64,000 nucleotides of DNA, from assembly GCF_018863395.1 (NCBI RefSeq), contig NZ_JAHKRR010000003.1:372001-436000 (forward strand), in the 5' to 3' direction. The translations under genes were made by a program, and so were the position numbers. Source of the DNA: Sinomicrobium weinanense (lineage in GTDB: Bacteria; Bacteroidota; Bacteroidia; Flavobacteriales; Flavobacteriaceae). Of the stretch, positions 8,483-16,294 are shown in pieces. Position 1 is the stretch's first letter, and every line of letters begins with the position of its first letter. The notes beneath the pieces are model-generated. The model was given only the letters and a program-made list of their open reading frames with translations, searched no databases and was not told where the DNA came from.

Positions 8483-9115
8483 TTAAAGCACTATGACTTT
8501 TATACTGTTCCTGTGAAGTTGTATTTTCCCCTGGTTTTCGAGTTTTTTTAACAGCCTGGAGACTACGACCCTTGAAGTATTCAGGTCTTGTGCAATCTCC
8601 TGATGTGTGGTTTGGATCACATCGTCATGGGTTATCATGGCCTTGTCCCGGAGGTGCCTGAGCAGGCGTTCGTCCATTTTCAGGAAGGCAATGGAATCGA
8701 TAGTGTCCAGCATTTCCATCAATCTGTCGTGATAGCTTTGCAGGATGAATTGTCGCCAGCTTTTATAGGCAGCCATCCAGCTTTCCATTTTTTCAACGGG
8801 GATCATCACCAGTGTGGTATCGGTCTCGGCTACGGCCCGTATTTCGCTTTTGGCACGACCTACGCAACAGGAGAGCGTCATGGCACAGGTATCTCCCCTC
8901 TCTATAAAATAGAGGAGCAATTCGTTCCCTTTTTCATCTTCACGGAGAATTTTAATGGCTCCATCCAGGATAAGTGGCATTCCTTTTATCGGCTCACCAA
9001 TGTCCATAAGCTGGAAGCCTTCGGGTACTTTTTTCAGCGTACCTATCCTACTTATTTCTTCCAACAAGCTGTCTTCGAAGAGGTATCCGTAATTTTGCTT
9101 TAACGCATCTGTCAT
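8483..9115 (-). CDS. Crp/Fnr-family transcriptional regulator with a cysteine cluster
   Basis: The 210-residue protein has an N-terminal cyclic-nucleotide-binding-like beta-roll (about 20-115), a dimerisation helix and a C-terminal winged helix-turn-helix with the recognition segment NTSRVVVSRLLKKLENQG. Its only three cysteines, C77, C83 and C84 (CAMTLSCCVG), are clustered inside the sensory domain. They do not match the four-Cys [4Fe-4S] pattern of E. coli Fnr. Being next to sulfur genes, thiol or persulfide sensing is a reasonable guess. It probably acts at the GTAAC-N4-GTTAC palindrome downstream of its own gene. Confidence 0.88.
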   Translation of the reverse strand: MTDALKQNYGYLFEDSLLEEISRIGTLKKVPEGFQLMDIGEPIKGMPLILDGAIKILREDEKGNELLLYFIERGDTCAMTLSCCVGRAKSEIRAVAETDTTLVMIPVEKMESWMAAYKSWRQFILQSYHDRLMEMLDTIDSIAFLKMDERLLRHLRDKAMITHDDVIQTTHQEIAQDLNTSRVVVSRLLKKLENQGKIQLHRNSIKVIVL

Positions 9116-9489
9116 GCCCCTAAGATAATAAGAGCATGTTTAAACTGGATTGATTGAAGCAAAAAATGATGGTTTTTGTTCCATATGAAGACTTTTTTGA
9201 GCCGCATAGCCGTAGTTATGGGGCGAGAAAAAGACGAGTATGGGGCAAAAAGGACATTTTTTTAGCCAATTAAATTCAGTTTAAACAAGCTCTAAAGTTA
9301 ATTGTCGGAAGACTAGGTTTAAAGCGTAAAATTGAGGGCTTATTTGGTTGCCGGTTGCGGGTTGCCGGTTTTCCAGTTAGTAATCAGTAATCGGTGGTCA
9401 GTGACTGAAACCAAAAACACCCAACTGGTCAACTCGCGCATCAGCTCAGTTCGATTAAGCCAGTCAAACCGGTAACTGGTAACGGGCAA
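9116..9489. other. intergenic region with MITE-like unit and short-period repeats
   Basis: This 374-base gap contains no plausible gene. Bases 9131-9293 form the inverted-repeat-bounded unit annotated separately. Bases about 9339-9480 are made of short-period degenerate repeats (GGTTGCCGGTTGCGGGTTGCC; GTAATCAGTAATCGGTGGTCAG), a type seen in several spacers of this window. One end of the MITE-like unit lies only about 15 bases from the crp/fnr start codon. Confidence 0.6.
9131..9293. mobile_element. MITE-like element with terminal inverted repeats
   Basis: AGAGCATGTTTAAACTG (9131-9147) and CAGTTTAAACAAGCTCT (9277-9293) are inverted repeats matching at 16 of 17 positions. They enclose 129 bases with no credible ORF. 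No transposase is present, so this would be a non-autonomous or decayed element. No convincing target-site duplication is visible. It lies immediately upstream of the crp/fnr-like gene and could supply or disrupt its promoter. Confidence 0.6.
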
Positions 9490-10668
9490 CTATTTAAAAG
9501 CACTGAACCCGGTGACGTCCATTCCGGTAATAAGCAGATGTATATCGTGTGTACCTTCATAGGTGATCACGCTTTCCAGGTTCATCATATGGCGCATAAT
9601 GCTGTATTCTCCCGTAATTCCCATACCGCCGAGCACCTGCCGGGCTTCGCGGGCTATTTTTATGGCCATCTCCACATTGTTCCGCTTGGCCATGGATATC
9701 TGGGCTGTGGTAGCTTTACCTTCGTTTCGCAACACTCCGAGCCTCCAGGCCAGTAATTGTGCCTTGGTGATCTCGGTGATCATCTCTGCCAGTTTCTTTT
9801 GCTGTAATTGTGTGGCCGCTATGGGTTTGTCGAACTGGATACGTTCCTTGGCATAGCGCAGGGCCGTATCATAGCAGTCCATCGCCGCCCCGATAGCTCC
9901 CCAGGCAATCCCGTAACGCGCGGAATCGAGGCAACCGAGTGGTGCACCGAGCCCGCTTTTTCCGGTCAACAGGTTTTCTTTGGGCACTTTTACATTGTCA
10001 AATATGAGCTCTCCTGTTGCAGACGCCCGCAAGGACCATTTGTTATGGGTTTCCGGAGTGGAAAAACCTTCCATGCCGCGCTCCACGATAAGCCCGTGTA
10101 TCCTCCCCTCCTCGTTCTTTGCCCATACGATGGCTATATCGGCAAAAGGGGCATTGGAGATCCACAGTTTGGCCCCGTTCAACAGCAAATGGTCGCCTTT
10201 GTCCTTAAAATTAGTGACCATCCCCCCGGGATTGGAGCCAAAATCCGGTTCGGTAAGCCCGAAGCAGCCCATAAATTCGCCGGAAGCCAGTTTGGGCAGG
10301 TATTTTTTGCGTTGTTCCTCTGTTCCGTATTTCCATATGGGATACATTACCAGCGAGGACTGAACGGAGGCGGTAGAACGTATACCACTGTCTCCCCTTT
10401 CTATCTCCTGCATAATAAGCCCGTAGCTGATCTGGTCCAGTCCGGCCCCTCCATATTCTTCAGGGATATACGGCCCGAAGGCTCCGACTTCGGCAAGACC
10501 ACCAATGATCTGTTTCGGAAATTCCGCACGCTGGGCGTATTCTTCTATAATGGGGGATACTTCCCGCTTTACCCAATCCCTGGAGGCGGAACGCACGAGT
10601 TTGTGCTCTTCCGACAAAAGATCATCTAACTGGTAATAGTCCGGGGCTTCAAAGAGGTCTGGTTTCAT
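9490..10668 (-). CDS. gcdH: acyl-CoA dehydrogenase, glutaryl-CoA dehydrogenase-like
   Basis: The 392-residue flavoenzyme has the acyl-CoA dehydrogenase signature GLTEPDFGSNPGGM, the middle beta domain, and a C-terminal helical domain ending with the catalytic base in TYEGTHDIH (Glu371), the position and context used by glutaryl-CoA dehydrogenases. Family enzymes oxidise and decarboxylate glutaryl-CoA to crotonyl-CoA in lysine or tryptophan breakdown, passing electrons to ETF. It appears monocistronic, with its own strong promoter match and a terminator upstream that isolates it from the GH92 gene. A related short-chain acyl-CoA substrate cannot be excluded. Confidence 0.87.
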   Translation of the reverse strand: MKPDLFEAPDYYQLDDLLSEEHKLVRSASRDWVKREVSPIIEEYAQRAEFPKQIIGGLAEVGAFGPYIPEEYGGAGLDQISYGLIMQEIERGDSGIRSTASVQSSLVMYPIWKYGTEEQRKKYLPKLASGEFMGCFGLTEPDFGSNPGGMVTNFKDKGDHLLLNGAKLWISNAPFADIAIVWAKNEEGRIHGLIVERGMEGFSTPETHNKWSLRASATGELIFDNVKVPKENLLTGKSGLGAPLGCLDSARYGIAWGAIGAAMDCYDTALRYAKERIQFDKPIAATQLQQKKLAEMITEITKAQLLAWRLGVLRNEGKATTAQISMAKRNNVEMAIKIAREARQVLGGMGITGEYSIMRHMMNLESVITYEGTHDIHLLITGMDVTGFSAFK

Positions 10669-10691
10669 GTAAATACTATTAAATTATCCTT

Positions 10692-10724
10692 CAAATATAT
10701 CTAATGAAATATAACAGTACAAAG
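10692..10724 (-). promoter_or_regulatory. promoter of the gcdH-like gene
   Basis: On the minus strand a CTTTG -33 element (10720-10724) and TATATTTG -7 element (10692-10699) are separated by 20 bases. This matches the Bacteroidota primary sigma consensus (TTTG, 19-21 bases, TAnnTTTG). The ATG follows about 24 bases later. Confidence 0.7.
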
Positions 10725-10783
10725 TTTATTTGTTATATTTTTTCGTTATTATAAAAATTCATCCTACTATACAGACAGAAACG

Positions 10784-10825
10784 AAAAAGACACTCCTTGC
10801 CCAATGCAAATAAGAGTGTCTTTTT
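10784..10825. terminator. bidirectional rho-independent terminator after GH92
   Basis: AAAAAGACACTC (10784-10795) and GAGTGTCTTTTT (10814-10825) form a perfect 12-bp stem with an 18-base loop and U-runs in both directions. It lies 21 bases past the stop of the GH92 gene at 10846 and separates it from gcdH. Confidence 0.8.
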
Positions 10826-10845
10826 ATTTTTCACAAAGCAACCGT

Positions 10846-13239
10846 TTAGTTATACAGTTCTTTATTCGGTTTATCTGTCATATAAAAGGTAAGATTGCCT
10901 CCTTTCAGAATATCACTGTGTTTGATAAAGGGGCTCGCCAGAAGTTCTCCGTTGAGTTCCACTTTTTCCACAAATACATTTTTATCGGACTGATTTTCCG
11001 CACTAACTTCAAAAACATTACCGTTTTCGAGCCGTATGGATGCATGTTTTACCGAAGGGCTTCCTAGGGCGTAGTCCTCAGAACCCGGGGCAACGGGATA
11101 AAACCCGAGCGTACTGAAGATATACCAGGCGCTCATCTGCCCGAAATCGTCATTACCGCCAAGGCCATCTGCTCCTGTCTGGTACATCCTCTTTAATATC
11201 ATCCGTATTTTATCCTGGGATTTCCACGGGGTATCCGTCCAGTTGTACAAATACACTACGTGATGTGAGGGTTCATTGCCATGTACATAGTTACCGATGA
11301 TCCCTTCCCTGGATATATCCTCGGTCTTTGCAAAATATTTGTCCGGGAGCTCCATGGTGAAAAGCGAATCGAGCCGTTCTGTAAAACGTTGCTTTCCACC
11401 CATCATTCCGATCATTGTTGAAGGATCATGGGGGACATACAGGCTGTAATTCCACGAATTTCCTTCGATAAAGCCCTGCCCGTGGGTATCGAGGGGGTCA
11501 AATTCCCTTTTAAAGCTGCCATCACTTAGTTTGGGGCGCATAAAGCCGCTTGCTTTATCAAAGACATTCTTATAGTTTTCGGACCTCTTTGTAAATTCGC
11601 GATAGACCTCTTCTTTTCCCAACTTTTTTGCCGCCTGTGCAATAGCCCAGTCATCATAGGCATATTCGAGGGTTTTGGACACGGAAGCACCGTTTTTATC
11701 CTCAGGCACATAGCCCATGTCCATATAATATTTCAGTCCATCATAATACCCTATTTTTGCGGTTTGAACGCTGGCTTGCAGGGCGTGTTCTGCATCAAAA
11801 CCCGTGTTGTCTTTTACAATGGCATCGGCAATGACCGAAGCACTGTGGTACCCGATCATACACCAGTTCTCATTGGCGTAGTGCGACCACACGGGAAGCA
11901 TGGGATGCACACTCTGATCGTAATGGGCCAGCATGGATTGCACCATATCTGAATTACGTGAAGGCTGAAGAAGATTGAACAGCGGGTGCAGCGCCCTGTA
12001 TGTATCCCAGAGGGAAAAACTGGTATAATTGGTAAAACCGTCTGCCTGGTGGATGTTCATGTCCAGTCCCCGGTATTTCCCGTCCACATCCATATATTCC
12101 GTAGGCCCCAGGAAAGCGTGGTACATGGCGGTATAAAAATTCACCTTGTCTTCTTCCGAGACTGTTTCCACAACGGCCTTGTTCAGTTCTTTGTTCCAGA
12201 GCTCCCGCCCTTTTTGTTTTACCTGGTCAAAGTCCCAGTGCGGGATCTCAGCTTTCATATTGGCCAGGGCCCCTTCGGTGCTTACAGGGGAAATGGCAAA
12301 TTTTATCTTGACCTTTTCGCCTTCCCCGGTCTTGAAACCGAAATATGTCCTCAGTTTTTCACCGGCCATTTCGGGGAAGTTCTCCGACTGGTCGAACTTC
12401 CGCCAAAAGCCTTTGTATACATGGTTATCTTCATTGACCTGCCCGTATTTTACAAAGGGCTTACTGAACGACATGGCAAAATATACTTTCCTGGTTCGCG
12501 CCCAGCCGTTGGTCTGCCGGAAACCGGTGACCAGGGTGTCGTTCTCCACCCGTACAAAAATCCACACATTCTTTTCATCGTAATTGTAAATACCCGACAT
12601 CAGGTCGAGTATAATATGCGCCTTATCCGACTTAGGGAAGGTATATTGATGCATTCCCACCCTGGTGGTAGCAGTGAGTTCTGCTTTGATATCGTAGTCG
12701 TCCAGAAGTACACTGTAATAGGCCGGTTCGGCCTTTTCGTTATCGTGCGAAAAAGTAGAGCGGTAACCTGTATCCGGTTTGTCTGCCGTGCCGGGGTTGA
12801 GCTTCAATTCCCCAACGGTAGGCATGATGAGAAAATCCCCGAGATCGGAATGCCCGGTGCCGCTGAAATGGGTATGGCTGAAGCCAACAATAGTCTTATC
12901 GCTGTACTGATACCCGGCGCAGTATTTGTATACATCGGGGTTGTACTGCCCGTCTACGGCATAGGGAATGGTATCGGTATCGGGGCTTAACTGCACGCTC
13001 CCGAAAGGCACTGTGGCCCCGGGATAGGTATGCCCCATTTTGGCGGTGCCTATCATGGGGTCTACATAGCGGGCGAGGTCTTGGTAAGCAGAGGTTTTCT
13101 CTCTTTCGTCAGGAATAACAATATCTCTTTTATCTATATTGTTACACCCAGTAAAAAAAATCAAGGGTACCGCCACAAATCCCATAACCATTTGTAGCCT
13201 GGTATACTGTTTTATGATTTGTATACTTTTTTTTATCAT
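10846..13239 (-). CDS. GH92-family alpha-mannosidase-like lipoprotein
   Basis: The 797-residue protein carries a lipoprotein-type signal (LIFFTGC) and the two-domain layout of GH92: the N-terminal beta-sandwich beginning DPMIGTAKMGHTYPGATVPFG and the C-terminal (alpha/alpha)6 barrel. The FIEGNSWNY segment holds the expected catalytic acid Glu, and GGNDDFGQMSAWY holds the Asp pair acting as base, as known for calcium-dependent GH92 exo-alpha-mannosidases. It should remove terminal alpha-mannose from N-glycans or mannans at the cell surface or in the periplasm. It forms the distal end of the locus with SusC/D and a second GH92, but a toxin-antitoxin pair separates it. Linkage specificity is unknown. 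Confidence 0.93.
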   Translation of the reverse strand: MIKKSIQIIKQYTRLQMVMGFVAVPLIFFTGCNNIDKRDIVIPDEREKTSAYQDLARYVDPMIGTAKMGHTYPGATVPFGSVQLSPDTDTIPYAVDGQYNPDVYKYCAGYQYSDKTIVGFSHTHFSGTGHSDLGDFLIMPTVGELKLNPGTADKPDTGYRSTFSHDNEKAEPAYYSVLLDDYDIKAELTATTRVGMHQYTFPKSDKAHIILDLMSGIYNYDEKNVWIFVRVENDTLVTGFRQTNGWARTRKVYFAMSFSKPFVKYGQVNEDNHVYKGFWRKFDQSENFPEMAGEKLRTYFGFKTGEGEKVKIKFAISPVSTEGALANMKAEIPHWDFDQVKQKGRELWNKELNKAVVETVSEEDKVNFYTAMYHAFLGPTEYMDVDGKYRGLDMNIHQADGFTNYTSFSLWDTYRALHPLFNLLQPSRNSDMVQSMLAHYDQSVHPMLPVWSHYANENWCMIGYHSASVIADAIVKDNTGFDAEHALQASVQTAKIGYYDGLKYYMDMGYVPEDKNGASVSKTLEYAYDDWAIAQAAKKLGKEEVYREFTKRSENYKNVFDKASGFMRPKLSDGSFKREFDPLDTHGQGFIEGNSWNYSLYVPHDPSTMIGMMGGKQRFTERLDSLFTMELPDKYFAKTEDISREGIIGNYVHGNEPSHHVVYLYNWTDTPWKSQDKIRMILKRMYQTGADGLGGNDDFGQMSAWYIFSTLGFYPVAPGSEDYALGSPSVKHASIRLENGNVFEVSAENQSDKNVFVEKVELNGELLASPFIKHSDILKGGNLTFYMTDKPNKELYN

Positions 13240-13301
13240 CTTCTGAATTTTATGGATGGTTTACCTGCTTCTATACTTGATCGAACAGGGAAAAACAAAG
13301 A

Positions 13302-13330
13302 AAACCAACTCCGAATAATGGAGTTGGTTT
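13302..13330. terminator. terminator after the toxin-antitoxin pair
   Basis: AAACCAACTCC (13302-13312) and GGAGTTGGTTT (13320-13330) form a perfect 11-bp stem with a 7-base loop, 16 bases downstream of the toxin stop codon. U-rich flanks are modest. Confidence 0.65.
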
Positions 13331-13345
13331 ATCTGTAAATGAATA

Positions 13346-13639
13346 TTATTTACCAGGCTTCCTTTGTGGGTTCCGATATGTATTAAAAACGGAATAAACT
13401 ACAACAGTATCTGCTAACACTTCATAAATTATTACGAACGGAAAACTCCTGATATATGCTTCGCGATAAGGTTTTCTCCTGATTTGATAATGCTCCGGAT
13501 TTTGTTGTATTTCCTTTACATATTTTTCTACCTGGTCTATAAATTTTTGTCCCAGGCCAGGACTTTTGGATTCATACCACGAAATAGCTTCTGCCATATC
13601 GTACTCCGCCCTGGGTTTTATCAATAGTTTACAGGCCAT
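13346..13639 (-). CDS. RelE/ParE-family toxin
   Basis: A 97-residue basic protein with the RelE/ParE fold pattern: N-terminal helix pair with EYDMAEAISWYESKSPGLGQKF, then beta strands with YREAYIRSFPFVIIYEV and a C-terminal TVVVYSVFNTYRNP. This is the plasmid-stabilisation type II toxin type, acting on DNA gyrase or mRNA depending on the branch. Its start overlaps the end of the upstream antitoxin gene by 11 bases, the usual translationally coupled layout. The pair sits between two GH92 genes and has its own promoter and terminator. Confidence 0.85.
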   Translation of the reverse strand: MACKLLIKPRAEYDMAEAISWYESKSPGLGQKFIDQVEKYVKEIQQNPEHYQIRRKPYREAYIRSFPFVIIYEVLADTVVVYSVFNTYRNPQRKPGK

Positions 13640-13853
13640 ACTTTTGTTGCAGCCTTGCCTTTACTTCTTCCCATTCATAAGAAGGGGTTTCTTCATTCAA
13701 ATGTCGGATCCTGTCTTTGTCCAATTCATCGTACAGGGTATCCGGAATTTCCTGATTTTCCTGAAAAATATCCTTTATCTTTTTTAAAACAGATTTATTT
13801 TTTGTGTGCAACAAAAGATCTATGAGTTCTAATTTTAACAGTTGTACATCCAT
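13629..13853 (-). CDS. antitoxin partner of RelE/ParE toxin (addiction-module type)
   Basis: A 74-residue acidic helical protein ending in SYEWEEVKARLQQKYGL, the pattern of the small addiction-module antitoxins that bind ParE-like toxins. No DNA-binding domain was recognised. It precedes the toxin and overlaps it by 11 bases. Its promoter box TAACTTTG and the following leader closely match those of the second toxin-antitoxin module at 58042. Confidence 0.75.
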   Translation of the reverse strand: MDVQLLKLELIDLLLHTKNKSVLKKIKDIFQENQEIPDTLYDELDKDRIRHLNEETPSYEWEEVKARLQQKYGL

Positions 13854-13870
13854 TTTCTGTCTGTTTTACA

Positions 13871-13878
13871 CAAAGTTA
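13871..13878 (-). promoter_or_regulatory. -7 promoter box of the first toxin-antitoxin module
   Basis: On the minus strand this reads TAACTTTG, followed by TGTAAAACAGAC and then the antitoxin ATG. The 17-base string from CTTTG to CAGAC is identical to the one in front of the module at 58064. Confidence 0.55.
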
Positions 13879-13899
13879 CTCAATTTTCAATTACCTGAC

Positions 13900-16203
13900 T
13901 TATTGATTAGACAGGGAATAAGGGAAATCTGCTTTTTCCACTCCTCTGGCCTTGTTCGGCGCATCGGACATTTCCACATCGATGACCGCTCCTTTCATCA
14001 GGGCTTTATGGCTCAGCCAGTTTTTGGTGTATTCTTTGCCATCGACCGTCATTTTCCGGATATACCTGTTGGTATCGCTATTGGCCGGAGCTTTTATCTC
14101 TACTTTGTTCCCGTTTTGCAGTTCAAGAGTCACTTTTTTAAACAGGGGTGCACCGAGTATGTATTCGTCCGTTGCCGGGCATACGGGGTAGAATCCCATG
14201 GCGGAGAACACATACCAGGCCGAGGTCTGGCCGTTGTCTTCATCTCCGCAATAACCGTCGGGAGTGGGCCTGTACATCCGGTTCATGGTTTCGCGTGCCC
14301 AGTATTGGGCCTTCCAGGGTTCGCCGGCATAGTTATACAGGTAGATCATATGCTGGATAGGTTGGTTACCGTGTGCGTACTGCCCCATGTTGGCGATCTG
14401 CATTTCCCGTATTTCATGGATCACTCCGCCATAATAGCTTTCGTCAAATACAGGTGGGAGATTGAACACCTTGTCGAGCTGTCCCGTAAACCCTTTCTTT
14501 CCTCCCATCAGATCTATGAGCCCCTGTACATCGTGGAATACGGACCAGGTATAGTGCCAGCTGTTCCCTTCGGTAAAGGCGTCTCCCCATTTAAAGGGGC
14601 TGAAGGGCGCCATGAACTTGCCGTCCTTGTTCTTTCCGCGCATCAGTCTGGTTTCGGGGTCGAAGAGGTTTTTATAATTGAGACTTCGTTTTTTGTAGAC
14701 TTCAATCTCTTTCTTCGGTTTACCCAAAGCCTTACCCAATTGATATATGGTAAAGTCGTTGTAGGCATATTCCAGGGTCCTGGCGGCATTTTCATTAATT
14801 CCCACATCATAGGGGACATAGCCGAGCTTATTGTAATAATCCACTCCGGCACGGCCTACGGCAGTAAGGGGGCCTGCATTATTGGCACCGTGTACGAGGG
14901 CTTCCCAGAGGGTTTCTATGTTGTATTTATGTTTCCCGTCGATCTTCAGGTAGGCATCGGCCACTACGGAGGCGGAGTTGTTCCCGATCATGACATTACG
15001 AAGTCCGGGGCTTGCCCATTCGGGCAGCCATCCGCTTTCTTTATAGGCATTGGCCAGTCCTTCCTGCATTTGTGCGTTCAGTTCGGGATACATCAGGTTA
15101 AGGAAAGGGAAGAGAGAACGGAAGGTATCCCAGAAACCGGTGTCGGTAAACATATATCCCGGCAATACTTTTCCGTTGTATGGGCTGTAGTGTATAACAT
15201 CCCCGTTCTCGTCATATTCAAAGAATTTCCTGGGGAACAGCAGTGAACGGTAAAGGCAGGAATAGAACGTCTGCATCTGCTCTACGGTACCGCCTTCTGC
15301 TTTTATACGGCCGAGTTCTTTGTTCCAGATATTCCTTCCTTTTTTCTTTACGGTATCGAAATTGTCATTACCTATTTCATTCAGGTTGCGTTCGGCCTGT
15401 TCAAAGCTGATAAAGGAAGAAGCCACCCTTGCATTGACCTTTTCGCCTTTTCCGGTCTTAAACCCGATAACCGCCCCGGCGTGGTCTGCCTCCATTTCGA
15501 GGGCATCGTTGAGCTTGTTCCCGTTAAAGGTAGAGGTTGTTTCAAAGGCTTTGTCAAATATGATGACAAAGTAGTTTTTAAAATTGTCGGGCACACCACC
15601 ACTATTTTTGGTGGTATAGCCAATGATCTTGTTTTCTCCGGGGATTATTTTTACATAAGACCCTTTGTCCAGGGCATCAATGACCATGTGAGCGCTGTCT
15701 GTTTCGGGGAAGGTAAAGCGAAAACGGGCTGCTCTTTCGGTAGGTGCGATCTCTGTCGTAACATCGTGGTCTGCCAGGTAAACACTGTAATAGTAGGGAG
15801 TGACGATTTCTGCCTTATGGGAGAACCAGCTGGCACGGTCGTCTTCGTTGAAGCGCAATTTACCCGTTACTGGCATGATGGCAAACTGACCGTAATCGTT
15901 CATCCAGGGGGAAGGCTGGTGCGTTTGTTTAAAACCCCTTATTTTATCGGCTGTGTACATATAGGCCCATCCGTCTCCCATTTTCCCGGTCTGCGGGGTC
16001 CAGAAGTTCATGCCCCAGGGAAGGGCAATGGCGGGATATACGTTGCCGTTGGAAAGGCTGTGTTTGGAATCGGTTCCCATAAGCGGGTTTACCCAATCTA
16101 TGGGGTCATCTACCCGGTCTACCATCACGGTTTGGGCTTGTACCCAGGATAGTTGCAACAGGGCTATAATAGCCATGAGGATCGTTAAAGATTTCTTTTT
16201 CAT
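13900..16203 (-). CDS. GH92-family alpha-mannosidase-like glycoside hydrolase
   Basis: The 767-residue enzyme has a cleavable signal peptide (SWVQAQ) rather than a lipobox. GH92 features are WVNPLMGTDSKHSLSNGNVYPAIALPWG at the start, FTEGNSWHYTW with the probable catalytic acid Glu, and GDEDNGQTSAWYVFSAMGFYP with the acidic pair that acts as base. The GxDEDNGQ variant (EDN instead of DDF) and lower similarity to the other GH92 suggest a different specificity. It lies 91 bases after the SusD-like gene and is likely cotranscribed with susC/susD. It probably trims alpha-mannosides in the periplasm. Confidence 0.92.
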   Translation of the reverse strand: MKKKSLTILMAIIALLQLSWVQAQTVMVDRVDDPIDWVNPLMGTDSKHSLSNGNVYPAIALPWGMNFWTPQTGKMGDGWAYMYTADKIRGFKQTHQPSPWMNDYGQFAIMPVTGKLRFNEDDRASWFSHKAEIVTPYYYSVYLADHDVTTEIAPTERAARFRFTFPETDSAHMVIDALDKGSYVKIIPGENKIIGYTTKNSGGVPDNFKNYFVIIFDKAFETTSTFNGNKLNDALEMEADHAGAVIGFKTGKGEKVNARVASSFISFEQAERNLNEIGNDNFDTVKKKGRNIWNKELGRIKAEGGTVEQMQTFYSCLYRSLLFPRKFFEYDENGDVIHYSPYNGKVLPGYMFTDTGFWDTFRSLFPFLNLMYPELNAQMQEGLANAYKESGWLPEWASPGLRNVMIGNNSASVVADAYLKIDGKHKYNIETLWEALVHGANNAGPLTAVGRAGVDYYNKLGYVPYDVGINENAARTLEYAYNDFTIYQLGKALGKPKKEIEVYKKRSLNYKNLFDPETRLMRGKNKDGKFMAPFSPFKWGDAFTEGNSWHYTWSVFHDVQGLIDLMGGKKGFTGQLDKVFNLPPVFDESYYGGVIHEIREMQIANMGQYAHGNQPIQHMIYLYNYAGEPWKAQYWARETMNRMYRPTPDGYCGDEDNGQTSAWYVFSAMGFYPVCPATDEYILGAPLFKKVTLELQNGNKVEIKAPANSDTNRYIRKMTVDGKEYTKNWLSHKALMKGAVIDVEMSDAPNKARGVEKADFPYSLSNQ

Positions 16204-16294
16204 AGGTGGTTATCATTATAGTGTTAATGCATGACCAAAGTAGTAAAAATATGGAGAGGGACGAACCATCCCTCTCCACAAGTCACTTTATATT

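Noticed and set aside
11986-12990. Plus-strand 334-codon open frame in the first GH92 gene
   Set aside because: Antisense shadow; no motif and no promoter or start context.
13804-15246. Plus-strand 480-codon open frame across the GH92 gene
   Set aside because: It is antisense to a clear GH92 gene; composition (Phe, His, Gly and Val rich) is typical of a shadow frame and no domain is recognisable.
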